64,000 nucleotides of DNA, from NCBI GenBank assembly GCA_037127255.1, contig JBANSL010000004.1, positions 52,463,702 through 52,527,701 on the forward strand. Direction: 5' to 3'. This DNA comes from Persicaria tinctoria (Eukaryota; Streptophyta; Magnoliopsida; Caryophyllales; Polygonaceae). A program made the translations under genes and the position numbers. The stretch's first letter is position 1; the number at the start of each line of letters is the position of its first letter. Of the stretch, positions 1-11,635 are shown one piece after another. The notes below the pieces were generated by a model. It made no database searches and was not told the origin of the DNA. It saw only the letters and a list, made by a program, of their open reading frames with translations.

Positions 1-409
1 CGCCCCTTCTCTTCTCAGCCCTCAAATATCAAGTAAGTGTGAAATTAAAATTGGATGTGACTTTCTGAGATTGTGAAATTGAAATTTCGAAATTTAATGT
101 GAGGTTATTTAGTTATGTGATTGTGATTTGTTGAAGATTTGTGAAATTTCTTGGGTGTGGCATGTGTGGGGGTTAAATGTTCGTCAACGGGGTGTGTCTG
201 GCCTTATGGGTTTCCAAATTCCAACAGTGGGTTAGTGTGAATGTGTGATAGATTTCTGTAAAACCTAGATTCGTCTAGAAATCATTTTATATGGCGGAAG
301 CGTAATAGATCTAAAGCGATAACGAAAGATCAAACGAAGAATCACAAGCAATCGAACACTCAAGCAGTTTTACGTGGTTCGGTATAATACCAATTTGTAC
401 ACGCATCTG
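1..409. other. No gene; probable LTR remnant of a Copia element
   Basis: No supportable coding region. The stretch from about 240 to 410 lies directly downstream (on -) of the Copia integrase fragment and reads like an LTR end or leader. That identification is inference: no second LTR copy or target-site duplication is visible in the window. The first 240 bases show only AT-rich sequence with TGTG-rich runs. Confidence 0.3.
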
Positions 410-1141
410 GTAATCTGTTTGCAACACTTTGCAAATGTATGATCCTTTGAACTTCAAGTTCACTTTCATTTGTCCTTGGATCTAGAAATGATAGAGAAGT
501 GGAATTCCACGTAATCTCTTTCTTAATTATCTCCTTATCTTCTCCCCCTAGAGTTGGAAATTTTGTCTCATCAAAGTGACAATCTAAATACCGAGCTGTA
601 AATAGATCCCCAGTCAAAGGCTCGAGGTATTTAATAATTGATGGGGATTCAAAACCCATGTATATTCTCAACCTTCTTTGTGACCCCATTTTAGTTCGTT
701 GAGGAGGAGGAATAGGGACATACACCGTGCACCCAAAAATTTTCAAATAAGAAATATCAGGCTCTCTTCCGGAGATAAGTTGTAATGGGGAGAACTTATT
801 ATTAGCGGTTGGTCGAAGACGAATCAAAGATGCAGCATGCAAAATTGCATGGCCCCAAGCCGATGAAGGTAATCTAGCTTTCATTATCATTGGTCTAGCT
901 ATTATCTGTAACCGCTTGATTAACGACTCTGCTAGGCCGTTTTGGGTATGAACATGAGCCAATGGGTGCTCAACCACGATACCAATTGATTGACAATAGT
1001 CATTAAACGACTTTGACGTAAATTCTCCCGCATTGTCTAACCTAATTCTTTTAATTGAATAATCAGGAAAATGAGCCCTTAGTTTAACAATTTGGGTCAA
1101 TAGCCTTGCAAATGCAACATTCCGTGTTGATAGCAGGCTTA
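410..1141 (-). pseudogene. Copia integrase fragment
   Basis: Part of a Ty1/Copia polyprotein, from the second half of the integrase core into the region before the reverse transcriptase. Visible landmarks are the second catalytic Asp in IRLDNAGEF, the region around HTQNGLAES holding the catalytic Glu, then the typical AWGHAILHAA, RTKMGSQRR and LEPLTGDLFTARY stretches of this lineage. The reading frame extends upstream to about 1,141 (a STRNVAFARLL-type segment) before homology is lost. The zinc-binding N-terminus, first Asp, RT and RNase H are all missing, and after LPDA near position 410 the frame runs into unrelated sequence. It is a truncated, non-functional copy lying immediately outside the left end of MULE-1. 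The family call is secure; the exact breakpoints are approximate. Confidence 0.9.
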
Positions 1142-1179
1142 CGTGTGACCGGGCCGAGTTGTGTTTTGGCAGGTATACC

Positions 1180-1640
1180 TGTTATTTGCACGGCGATTTT
1201 CTCGTCAGACGCACGGTGCCGACGGCGACCTCCCAAACCGGCATAGAAACCGCCGAAGCCGGACTCCTAGGTCGGCAACACTTTTGCCAATGCCGAGCTC
1301 CCAATTCGGCAGACACGGCCTGGGAATCTCCAGCTTTTGCAGGGAATCTTATGCCGAGTCACCTCACCTGACGCTGAGTCACATCGTGTCACCCACCTGA
1401 CGCCGATGCCGAGCTCCGAATTCAGCAGGGTCACATCGAGTGAGGCTTGCAGGTTTGCAGGGAATCTGCAACTTTGCGTCCCATCCTCGGACGGTGCCGC
1501 TGCCGAGCTCCCAGGTCGGCAAGGGGGGTGGAGACGGATTATAAATTGAGGGAGCCCTGCCCTCACTTTGCACTACACACACACCTCTTACCCCGCACTC
1601 ACATACATACATTTTCACTAATTTGTAAGCCCGTCTAGTC
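1180..1640 (+). repeat. MULE-1 left terminal inverted repeat region with hairpin array
   Basis: GC-rich, unlike its AT-rich surroundings, and matched in inverted orientation by 36,236-36,394. It holds several short inverted repeats with a nearly constant loop: TGCCGA/TCGGCA arms around GCTCCCAAT (1,291-1,311), the same arms around GCTCCCAGG (1,501-1,521), GCCG/CGGC at 1,258-1,276, and degenerate copies near 1,223-1,246 and 1,405-1,425. The region ends in the promoter of the PMD gene. Confidence 0.8.
1540..1546 (+). promoter_or_regulatory. TATA box of the MULE-1 PMD gene
   Basis: TATAAAT lies 126 bp upstream of the PMD start codon, within the left terminal repeat region, followed by a pyrimidine-rich stretch that could hold the transcription start. 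The opposite end of the element has its own TATA box firing inward, so each terminal region serves as a promoter. Confidence 0.55.
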
Positions 1641-1824
1641 GGTTGGTAGCCCGGACATCTTCTAAGGAGATATGACGAAGTTGTGCAGCTTGGTAGAGCG
1701 GTTTACGCGATCTTCGCGATCCTCTTCACCTCTTACCCCGCCGAGCGATCCGCGTGAGCCTTCTCCACAACCCCCGCCGAACGATCCTCGAGCGCAAGCC
1801 GCCGCCAAGGTATGTCGAGATTAT

Positions 1825-2380
1825 ATGTTAATTTTATGTTATTATTGGTCAACATTTAAATGAAATAAAGATAAATTATAGGTTTAGTTATGTAAAATTT
1901 ACATATGGAATTTTTAATGCAATTATAAATAGAATTTAGATATGGAATTTAGATAAAATTAGATATGGAATTTTTAAGGCATGAAAATGAGATATATAAT
2001 TTTTAATTCATGAAAATTAGATATGGAATTCTTAATGCAATTATAAAATTAGATAATGTAGGTTTAACTGGAATGTAGATAAAATCATGATTTAAACGGA
2101 ATGTAGGATTTTAGATAAAATATACATTTAAATGGAATTTAGATAAATATATATGTTAATTTTATGTTATTATTGGTCAACATTTAAATGAAATAAAGAT
2201 AAATTGTAGATTTAGTTACGTAAAATTTACATATGGAATTTTTAATGCAATTATAAATATAATTTAGATATGGAATTTTTAAGGCATGAAAATGAGATAT
2301 ATAATTTTTAATTCATGAAAATTAGATATCGAATTCTTAATGCAATTATAAAATTAGATAATGTAGGTTTAACTGGAATG
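1825..2380. repeat. 328-bp tandem duplication in PMD intron 1
   Basis: The sequence starting ATGTTAATTTTATG at 1,825 recurs at 2,153, a period of 328 bp. The second copy is cut at 2,380 by the Copia insertion and resumes at 30,233 on the far side. The unchanged first copy supplies the empty-site sequence that proves the Copia boundaries. The remainder is AT-rich intron with no coding signal. Confidence 0.85.
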
Positions 2381-2515
2381 TGTTATATTATTATTATATT
2401 GGGATGGATAAACACTAGAAACCCTAGTTCCCGTGTAAACTCATATATAAAGGGTCCATTGGAACCCCAATAAACACATCATTTCCTCCTCTCTTCTATC
2501 TACCTCTCTTCTCTC
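2381..2515 (+). repeat. Copia left LTR, first part
   Basis: About 135 bp that match 30,080-30,214 almost base for base (for example GGGATGGATAAACACTAG and the TATATAAAGGG promoter). The LTR is broken here by CACTA-1 and completed at 11,420-11,440. Confidence 0.92.
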
Positions 2516-2559
2516 TACTAGAATTGTCTTCATAGACGTCGGTTAAAAACCGATGTAAA

Positions 2560-3577
2560 ACAAAAAAAAAAATTCGACGTGTTAGTGAGTGGTGTTAAAG
2601 ATCCCAACTTTACCACATCGGTTTATAACCGATGTCTATAATGATTTATAACATCGTTTCTCTTTGTAATACCAACTAAAATGCATGAATATAAATACAT
2701 TTTGATAGATTCACCTAATGTTAAACCCTATTATTTTGCATTTCTAGTTATCTAAAGATATGTAGACCAATACAAAAGTTCACATTAACATCGATATTTT
2801 TTTCCAAAAACAATGTTGTAATATTTATTTACATCGGTTATATGTGGTTCATTTCATTTTTATTAACTTTCCCTTTGTATTTTGTCTTGTTATTTCGTTT
2901 AAAAAATAATATACAACATTCCATATTTATAAAGACAATGTTATATGTATATATTTAAATCGGTATATTTTAAAGAAACTAGGGGTGATTCCATAGGCTA
3001 ATTCAATGTTTTGATGAATATTTTTGTGAATGTAAGTGCAATTCATTAACTCTTGAAGTTGATCAGTTCCCTAGACCGTTGCACCTTGAAGTTAAAATAA
3101 ATATTTTGATAGTATTAAACAAACCTTTGGGATACAAAAAAGCTCAATTATACTACTGTACTGAATTTTGAAATCATTTGCCTATCCTTGCAACCGTAAG
3201 AATAACATATGAAGTTCAACAAGGTACCGAGTTCTAGAAAAAACAGCACTAACAAATTGGATGTTTTGATGAATATTCTCGTCTTGCTATGATGGTTCAT
3301 CTATGAGAGGCCTTCAGACATTTTAGTTAGACATAATATTCAACACGACAAATCGATGAAATTAGCATAACCTTTTTAAAAAGCTTCAGGCAATTGTTTA
3401 TCCATTCCCTTCTGTATAATCTGTATATTTATTACATGTACCTCTTAAATAGTCCCTTAGTCAAGCAACTATTACCTGATCTTCCATAATCTGTTTGATC
3501 TCCGGTACTCTTTCACTCGATTGTTCAGTATGAACAGGCTAATGAATTGGCTTTAAAAGAGTTAGATGAAACCATAC
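2560..3577. other. No gene; CACTA-1 subterminal and AT-rich filler
   Basis: Contains scattered ACATCGGT-type subterminal repeats to about 2,980, then AT-rich sequence with no exon I could support. Confidence 0.5.
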
Positions 3578-3734
3578 CTCAAAGGCTTTTGCTTGGCTTC
3601 CTGAATGGGACTCCATGGAAGCAACTCTGTAAGCAGATCTCTAGAACCAACCAAACTTAGCTGAATCTTTCTACTCTGTTGTTTGCTGTCATAACTTATT
3701 TCCTTTTTAACATCAGGATCACTGCTTCCACAAT
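3578..3734 (-). pseudogene. Captured exon, unidentified protein
   Basis: An open stretch of about 52 codons bounded by an acceptor (AATGCAG at its 5' side) and a donor (TTTGAG|GTATGG). The translation is polar, with landmarks SSDPDVKKEISYD and GSRDLLTELLPWSP. I do not recognise the family. The clean splice borders and internal position in CACTA-1 suggest a captured host exon rather than chance. Confidence 0.45.
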
Positions 3735-5878
3735 CTGCATTCCCATGATAGATCATTGGAAACGAAACAAACACACAAAAAGCCACAAGTATTCTTCAAT
3801 TATGATTGAAATTGTCATCCATGCTATTAAATTTCATTCAGAAAGATAGCCGGTTTATGTCAGTGATAGATATTCTTCGGTTACTGGATTCTTAACTACA
3901 TCGGAACGCTCAAACCCTAGTAAGTAGTCTACCAATGGAATCAGAAAAGTCAAATTACCTGCAGTTGAAATATTAGCCAAACCTGCAAAGAGGGGAAACA
4001 TGGTGAAAGGAGTTAGAAACTTGTAAGCAAACCACTAAAAAACTGACTGCAGGCGATCCGGATGCAAATCGAAATGGATGATCACCAAAGATCTCTATTC
4101 AAGGAATCTTGTTTAATTTTAAAAAAATTCAGTTAATGGAATAAGTAAACCATAAATATGCACCGGATTTCTTCTTCCCTTGATTCCCTAGGATAATGAC
4201 CATAACTCAAAACATCAACAGATGTAGATGGATAAGGCTAGATGGAGGATAAGGCTAGATGAGGCCAATATTGAGGATTGAGCAACCTAAAACGGAAATA
4301 AGTAAATATAGTAGAAAGGTGCATCTCATGGACTTTTATGTCATGTAATTTCTTAAAGCTCCATTAATAGAACTGATTATCCACCATATTCATTACTCTG
4401 GAGTCGAATAAGAGATGGAGTGTTGTATTGTATGTGATTTAGAGAATTGATTAACAGTATGAAGGCTCGTGAAAAACTACTTCCTAGCGATTTTGGGGAG
4501 AAGCTGAAATATAATTCCTTAAATAGATTCATCCCATAAAATTTATAACAGAAAAACAAAAGATTTTACGGTAGTATTAAGTTGTATATAAAGTCCATTG
4601 TATTTATTTAGAGTTCTTTTTATTTCATTTTCAACCCAAATTCCTTAATGGATTCAGCACTGTTCGTTAAACATTCATGTGTTTCCTTATTTACAAGTAT
4701 TGTTTATTTATAAGTATGTATATCAAATAAACCCTCCATCCCCTCTCAGTCCACTAAAAACCAGAAGAATGCTTAACGAAACAAACCAGAAAAGGATGAA
4801 CCATAGAAACCAAAGAAAAGAAAATTGCAATTAAGGAGAAGGAATAACATAAAAGAATATGAAGTACCCACTTAGTCCCCTTCAAGCCTCTCCTTGCTCA
4901 CAGGTCTGCCACACATCGATAGCTTTTCTACCCATTGGTGTACCTTCCTACTGATTAAACCTTTAACTGTTTGGCTATTGTGGACTTGCACCAATATGAA
5001 GATGCGATACGAAGGCAAGCAAGATTTTACTTGGAGGGAGCAATGATATATTGTTCTGTCTATTAAGTAAGATTTACCATATCTGTTAGAATTTATTCTA
5101 TCCTATATTCTTTGTATCCCTACAAATAATGAATAATGAGAAATCAATGGTTTTCCCACCGATCCCATCTAAAGTATAAAAGTCATTAGCCTAAATGCTC
5201 AATTTTCAATCCTACCTGTGCCTCACACTTGCTCGTTCGCACTTCTTCTCCATTGGAAGGCAATGGTTGTCACACCTTCTGTTGGGCGAAAGATCGTCCG
5301 TCGATGCCGCCCCTCACACTTCACTTGCTCATCGTCGACTTCGTCCAAAGGCAGTGATTGTCAAATAATTCAATTTGAGAGTCGATGCTTTCTGAAAAAC
5401 TAAACATCACGGAAGAAGGGATGGCAAGAGAGCGATAATCAAAGACGGAAAACTGAGAAAGTGGAGGAGGAGAGCAATCAGGAAGCTACATGTAAATGGT
5501 AATGGAAATTTAATAAAGAACAAATGAATCCCTACAAAACTAAGAATTCAAAAACCATAGAGTCATCAGGTAGATTATGTTCCAGGAATTCATATGACTA
5601 ACAAGTAACAACATAAATCATCCTCACATAGCAACATGATAGAATCAAACAAAGGAAAGCACAACAAAGCATTCAAATTTGAATTTGCAATTGGTCCATA
5701 TTGGGTTCGATTTGGTAAAAAAGCAAAGACAAAAGATCTTGATTGAAATCAAGAAAACCAACAAGGCTTGTAGAGCAAAGAAACAGCCATAAAAGCAACA
5801 TATAATAGAATTTTCTCCAACCGAATTGTTGTCTAACTCCAACAAGTTTATTATCAAAATTAGAGTAATCATGCTTAC
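3735..5878. other. No gene recognised inside CACTA-1
   Basis: AT-rich, intron-like sequence. A GC-richer patch at 5,218-5,400 has an open frame but no splice borders or familiar motif, and I do not call it a gene. Confidence 0.4.
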
Positions 5879-5994
5879 CTTCTAGTCCTTGTTCAGTTGC
5901 ATTATGTGAGGAGGGTGACTGAGATACAACCATCCACCGATTATCAGATGAACAGCCCACCAAGTCAAGGTTGAGGTCTTGATAATCATCTTGT
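5879..5994 (-). pseudogene. Captured exon, unidentified protein
   Basis: Acceptor AAATAG and donor GAAG|GTAAGC bound an open segment with landmarks DDYQDLNLDLVGCSSDNRW and SQSPSSHNATEQG. It is hydrophilic and Ser/Asp-rich, with no known motif. Its orientation agrees with the other captured exons. Confidence 0.45.
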
Positions 5995-7485
5995 CTATTT
6001 ATCAAAGATGAAGTACAAGAGAGTAAGTTATCCCAGAAAAATTGAAATAATCAGGAATTTTTGTCTCTAAGTAAATTATGCATCACTTAAAGCTCACACC
6101 TTATTTGAGAGATGGTAGTTGGAGTCAGGGGTATTTTCAGTGCCTATAAAAAGCATAAATTTACAATAATAACTTTATTCGAGGGTCTCATTGTCAATTT
6201 GTGAGTATTCCAGCAAACAGATATAAAACTTCTCCAACACTAAATTTCACTCTATAAGCTCTTATCAATTTTTGATTGGAGAAAACCAATGCCTACACGA
6301 AGAAAAATAAGTTATGCATATTTGCATAAATAGAAGAAGAAAAATGAGAACACTTTTCCTTATTTAAGGCACAAAAATAAGCTACTGACTCTAGCAATGT
6401 CGATAAACCATCTCTATCAATAAATCTCTAGCAATGTCGATAAACCATGATCAATAACTTTGAAATAGAAAGATGAACAATTCCGAAAATTTTCAAATTA
6501 TCAAGTCATCTTACAATCATGATAGCAATAAACATCATCGTATAATCAAACAATCAATCATTCAATACACTAAAGATTACCTTCAACAAAGTTAAACTAA
6601 TTTAAGAATAATATACGATTTTTCTTCAAGCAACCCAATTTAAAAAGTAACCTAGACCGAATAGCTTGAAGGTATCCTTTACTCTCCCAATGAAGAAAGA
6701 ACAAACCATAGTTTGGAGGTAATCCATAAATCTTTGCTAACCTCTCCGAAAAGCTTCTTCAGGACCTCTCCAATTTACAGCATTGAAACAAAAAATAAAG
6801 ACAAATGTGCACACCACTTGGTTAACAAGTATTGATTTGAATCATGAGAACAGTTGATACCCAATACTAAATTAGTTAAGTTATATTCCCGCTTTATCAT
6901 TCCCATAAACCCAACGACAAGCGAACCTATGGGCGGGGCATTTTCGGGGAGTAGCCCGCTTCCTGTTACTCAATACGGAAATTCCTTGAACATAATTAAG
7001 GGAGCCATTGAAAGGTGACTAACCTGAGCACAATCAATGTAGTGGTATACAGAACACAAAAATATATTAATACCCATGTAAGCAACAAGTTTCATCTTTA
7101 AGACTGACTTGCATCTAGGAAACAAATAACACAAGAAACATTCGACAATAATAAACAAACACATTCTTGCTTTGCAACTTTAAGGAATCTGTATCACAAT
7201 ATTATTGCTGGACTCTATCAAATACCAATTCAACATGGTTTACAGTAAACAATTAGTAGAAATTAGCAAAATAATCTAATTGTTATAAGTCATTTGGCAC
7301 AAATTTTAAGTGAAACAAACGATTGCAATTTGAAAATTGTCATTTCAATAATAAAACTCGTTACTTTTGGAATGAGTAAATATCCATATTAGGAGGCGTG
7401 ATAGAAGGGAAATGAAATTATCAACACAATTTGTTGGAAGAACAAGTTCACGGCTCAATTCGATTGCAATTACAGAAGTCTTTAC
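5995..7485. other. No gene recognised inside CACTA-1
   Basis: AT-rich and intron-like. A short direct repeat (CTAGCAATGTCGATAAACCA) occurs twice near 6,391-6,447. No coding signal beyond chance. Confidence 0.4.
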
Positions 7486-7867
7486 CTCTCTGAAGACATA
7501 GACATTGTTATCGGGATCAAGCGGCTTCCTCGTCGATACTGTAATTCACGATAATATCGGAGTCCCAGCTGCGGGTGGATACGAAGCTCTTGCTCTGGAC
7601 CATCTCGATCTCGAGGTCGGCGGTGGCGACGGAGCCGGGAAAGTCGCAGGAGGAGGATGAGAGGAGGGGCTCGTACTCGACGTTGAAGCCCTTCTTGTTT
7701 TCGACCTCCTCACTATCGCCATCGTCTACGAAGACCCTGAAACCCCTGGAATCGGCGTCGGGAAGGTAGTGGAAACTGGAAAGGCTTGGAAGGGTAGGGT
7801 TTAGGGGAGATGAAAAGAGCTGAGAAATGAAAGACATAGTGGCAGTTACGTAAATATCAAAGCTCAT
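7486..7867 (-). pseudogene. Captured first exon, unidentified acidic protein
   Basis: GC-rich compared with its flanks and open for 116 codons from 7,867; the ATG at 7,837 (MSFISQLF) is an alternative start. The product is acidic (VFVDDGDSEEVENKK; RSWDSDIIVNYSIDEE). A TGA ends the frame at 7,517. The next frame stays open as PLDPDNNVYVFRE up to a consensus donor (AGAG|GTAAAG) at 7,486, which suggests one small indel in an otherwise good first exon. I do not recognise the protein. Confidence 0.5.
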
Positions 7868-9003
7868 AGATAAAGATGAAGGGTAAAAGGGTAACTTGAC
7901 TTTTGACCAAGCGAAGAAACGGAAATTTGATAAAGACCATGGGTAATAATGTCAATTTACTGTTTAAGTTACTCTTACTCTCTTTTTATATATAGATATA
8001 GATGATGCCTAAAAAGATTATAACATCGTTTTCTTTATCTATACTAATGTATAATTTCTCAAAAGACATCAGTTTTATTTTTTATTCTGTTGTATTTCAA
8101 TGCATTTTTAAATCGCTTTTTATTGTATTAAATGATGTGTCATTTTGCATTTGTATCAATTAATCGGTTACTTCTCAAATAATCAAAATAGAATCAAATC
8201 CATGATACATTATCCAAAATAGCCAAACACATATAATAAGGTGAAATACATCAATAATCGAATTATAAGTTTCTACTCTTTTACATAGTACCACAAAACA
8301 GATGTTCTCATGATGTCCCGATACATACATGTAACATTGTCTTTCTACATATTCAATTAGATGCCTATATCCCTGTTCAGGAGGGATACGATGTGGCTAG
8401 TATCCCTGTTCAAGAGCAATAAATCAAGCTGTCTTTTGTCTCCTCTTCCATGTCTTGTTTCTATACCATCACTATCTAGCAAAGACAAAAAAAAAAATGA
8501 TAGATGCAGACTTTATCTCATGATAGGAAATAACTCAAGAAACATCAGTTGGCCATTTAAATATATTAATTCATCCAGGTCCTTCTCATCATTCACAACA
8601 TACCAATCAGCTTATGGATAGAAATATTAGACTCAGCACAAGTATACAACAAGATAAGAGCAAATGAGGTCAAACTGAAGCAAAGAAGAGAGAAAACATC
8701 AATAATTTATATAACTTTCTTAAGTCAATACCAACGTTGATTTATACTTGAAGAATCAATTAAAAGAACATTAGAATGTTCACACCAATCAATCACACAA
8801 CAAAAAAAAAGATCAGTAAAGCAAGATAGCACCTAGAGATATTCAGAGTAACATACCCACATCCCTCAGGCAGCCAGGTGGTCAGGCTGATTCATTCTGA
8901 ATGTGTACGCCTATTAACGATAAAGATAGCATCAAGGAATGACCGAATAGAGAACACTTGCATGTTGTTGCATTCATTAAAAGATATTAATCAGATTACT
9001 TAC
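7868..9003. other. No gene; AT-rich, with CACTA-like subterminal motifs
   Basis: AT-rich sequence with several ATCGTTTT/ACATC motifs near 8,020-8,170. No supported exon. Confidence 0.4.
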
Positions 9004-9441
9004 TCAGAGGACCAAATATGACCAAGAATGACTGCAATCAGCTGCAGGCCAAACAGAAAATATTGAGCATCAGCTTGTGAATATAACAAATAGAAACAAT
9101 AACAAAAGTCTATAATGTCTATACAAGACACATGTCATTTCCTTCATTCCACAGGCACATCCGCTGAATATTTTTACCTGAAGGGTGTAAAGACCCGACT
9201 CAAGTTTTCGATTGTACTTCTCCTCCTCGTCCATCTGCATGGTAGCAGTAAAATCCTAAATACTCAATCAAAACAGAATCATTAAACACATTATGGATCT
9301 TGTCAATAAAATAACCTCAAAATCGTCCAGTTCAAGCTGCTCCATCCGCTCAGTCTCTTCTTTTACTCGATCTGAATATCTGGAGATCATTCCAAATTTT
9401 GATAGCTTGGTAACTCTAAGCCCTCTACTGATCATGAAAGC
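9004..9441 (-). pseudogene. Captured CTNNBL1-like fragment, three exons
   Basis: Three exons on -: 9,316-9,441, 9,178-9,234 and 9,004-9,041, each with AG/GT borders. Joined, they give the segment of beta-catenin-like protein 1 that runs RYSDRVKEETERMEQLELDD, then MDEEEKYNRKLESGLYTLQ, then LIAVILGHIWSSE. CTNNBL1 is an armadillo-repeat protein associated with the spliceosome. From memory of the family this region is strongly conserved in plants, and the introns fall between these blocks. The 5' part of the first exon (AFMISRGLRVTKLS) does not look like CTNNBL1 and may come from a fusion. Introns are kept, so capture was at the DNA level, not by retroposition. Confidence 0.8.
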
Positions 9442-9882
9442 CTAAAAGAAAAGTGAAAAAAAAATTGAAGAGTATGAGTTATTCATAACAATAATAACAA
9501 AATGCTATTAACAAGGATATATTACTCTTCCATTGTATAAGTACAGATTTAAGCTTGCAGATTTCAAATTTCAAATTTTGATAGCTTGCATCATAAGTAA
9601 GATTTCAAATCAGCTTTAGATTATAGATTACAGATTTTAGCTTCATATATCAGATTATAGACTTAAGCAGTTAAGCTTGCAGAATACAAAAATACAGATT
9701 CTACAGATTATAGATCACAGATTAAAGAAAATACATACAAACCCAAATAGGGAATATGTTTATTCTCTCAAAATATATCAATTTTGAAATATACCAATCA
9801 AAGTATACAACCAAATAGGGAATATGTTTATTTCTATATACAATTTATGCTAAAGCCATGAAAACTACAACTATATAGATAC

Positions 9883-9979
9883 CAGACAAACTGCGTAGAG
9901 CATTTTGAGCTACTTGTTGTTGAGCATCCTTTTGTGTCTTGCCCATCACAATAACAATCTTCTCGCCATTGAAAAGCAC
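9883..9979 (-). pseudogene. Captured dsRNA-binding-domain-like exon
   Basis: An exon with acceptor TTTAG and donor TCTG|GTATCT encodes [20 protein letters not shown] followed by [11 protein letters not shown]. This is the second half of a double-stranded-RNA-binding fold: beta strand, GxGKT-like turn, then an alanine-rich helix. The spacing resembles the dsRBDs of plant CTD-phosphatase-like CPL1/CPL2 proteins, but the fragment is too short to be certain of the donor gene. Confidence 0.5.
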
Positions 9980-10536
9980 CTAAATAAAAAATAAAGAGAT
10001 AAGTTTCTTTATAAGGACATAAACATCAGCAAGACTGCTATAGGGAATAGGAGATCAAGCATAAATTGATAATGCAATTTACATGGCCACAAACTCTCTT
10101 ATGTTTAAATTATAATGTATTATTAGAATTAGAATTATTAGAACAAACTTCATGACTATACATTTTATCTCTTAAATTTCTGACAGATCCATATATTGCA
10201 TTAGACTTTGATGCAGTAATTCTGCTTTCGTTTTTTTTTTACCAGAGTTACAAGCACATAGCAGCAGATTTCCAATGTTTGCCATTGGCTTCTAACTATT
10301 GAGCCCGGGTATCAGCTTACTCCCAATACCCTATAATGAACACATACACATTGGAATCTCGGAGAAAAAAGTTTATATACACCACAAAGAAACCCTAAAT
10401 TCAAACCATAGATCACTTGACTTGAAAGAACCATGAACCCTAAATCAAGAAGCCTAAACCAATTTGAATTCTAAATCAAAAACCCTAACCCAATTTCAAC
10501 CAAAAGAGGAGCAAAATTATAGAATTGGGTGTTTAC

Positions 10537-10581
10537 CTTCTCAGGGAGACGCGCTCGTGCACCTGGGCAAGTGGTAGCCAT
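10537..10581 (-). pseudogene. Possible captured start exon
   Basis: ATG followed by ATTCPGARARLPEK and a consensus donor (GAGAAG|GTAAAC). Upstream (to 10,900) is a GC-richer 5'-UTR-like stretch. It is the most 5' of the - strand exon pieces in CACTA-1 and could start a chimeric transcript into the dsRBD-like exon. Too short to identify. Confidence 0.35.
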
Positions 10582-11419
10582 CTCTATCTCTATCTTTCTC
10601 CATTGTTGATGCTTCCTTCTTGTCTATGTAAGTCGTAGCCGTCGCAATCAGGGTGAAGCGAGGTGACTCTGAGAGCTCGCTCATCTCCTTGAGTGTACTC
10701 CCAATCTTCACCTCCGCCCAGATCCGAACCAGCGCTCTCCATTTTCGAACATTTGCGCAGATTTGAACCATCTGCAAGCGCCATATCTGAGGCGTGGTTC
10801 TTTTTCACCGTGGTAATCGGAGGCGCCAGATATAAGGGTGAGGAATCCTCTTCTTCAATGTCTTCATCAGCACTTGGAGGAAGGAGGTTAGGAGGTCGAG
10901 AGAATAGACAAGGGTAAATAATGAGGGGAGGAGAGGAAGGAGACCATAGGGTCAGGATTCTCCATGGCTGAGGATAGGAGTTTTAGGATTGAGAGAAGGT
11001 TGAGTATGAGAGAGACCGCCTGAATATGAAGAATGGACAATACAGAGTACTATAGGATGAACTAGGGATTTAAAATTTTAATTTGGGGGAAATTTGAGTT
11101 TATGGGTGAAATTTTCAAGTGTTGGAGGGAATCAGTAATTGGAAATTTTATAGAGGGGATACACTTTTTTTTCAAGTATTGGGATCTGACTGACACGCTT
11201 GGAGATGCCTCTTTTACCGCCTTAAATTTTGACCAAGTGTTATACGCGCATTTTCAAAAATAATTAAAACGAAATTTGAACATTGTCCAAAAAGTATAAC
11301 CGACGTATCAAATATCAATAACATCGATAATTTTCAAAACGATGTTAAAACTATTTTTAACATCAGGCGTTTTTCTGACCGATATAAAAGATTCGATGTC
11401 TATGAAGACAATTCTAGTA
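10582..11419. other. No confirmed gene; UTR-like sequence then CACTA-1 right subterminal repeats
   Basis: 10,600-11,000 is GC-richer and could be promoter/5'-UTR of a captured gene on -. From about 11,280 to the end the sequence is made of ACATCG-type subterminal repeats in inverted orientation relative to the left end. Confidence 0.45.
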
Positions 11420-11440
11420 GTATTCTTACGATTTATCACA
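11420..11440 (+). repeat. Copia left LTR, last part
   Basis: TATTCTTACG followed by ATTTATCACA completes the LTR begun at 2,381. The same sequence ends the right LTR at 30,232. The primer-binding-like sequence follows directly. Confidence 0.88.
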
Positions 11441-11635
11441 CATTATCAGCACGAGTTGCTCCAAGGAGGAAAAAGGTATAATAACGATCGAATCAATCTC
11501 GATCCCTTCTCTTCTTCTAACCCTTCTAACCTACCTAGTTGATTCAACATGTTCCCTATACATGTATGATGATGACTTCGGTGGTATATCCCTTTATATG
11601 CTTATTTGCTTCGTTGTTCTTTATTTATTTTTCAT

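Larger units (their letters stand above)
2516..11419. mobile_element. CACTA-like element 1 carrying captured exons
   Basis: The ends are inverted: TACTAGAATTGTCTTCATAG at the left and its complement at the right. This is the CACTA terminal motif with the first C changed to T. Next to the ends are many direct and inverted copies of ACATCGGTT/AACCGATGT, typical CACTA subterminal repeats (2,535-2,640, 2,780-2,960, 8,020-8,170, 11,290-11,400). It splits the left LTR of the Copia element, and the right LTR shows the unbroken sequence. A clean 3-bp duplication is not visible, so the boundaries are good to about 3 bp. No transposase is present; the inside holds at least eight exon-like pieces on -. 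Confidence 0.8.

Noticed and set aside
1159..1618. Several overlapping open frames on both strands
   Set aside because: They follow from the GC-rich terminal repeat of MULE-1 and do not match the PMD exon structure or any domain.
2516..11419. Harbinger or mariner element
   Set aside because: No TTA or TA duplication fits; the end motif and subterminal repeats agree with CACTA, though the 3-bp duplication is unclear.
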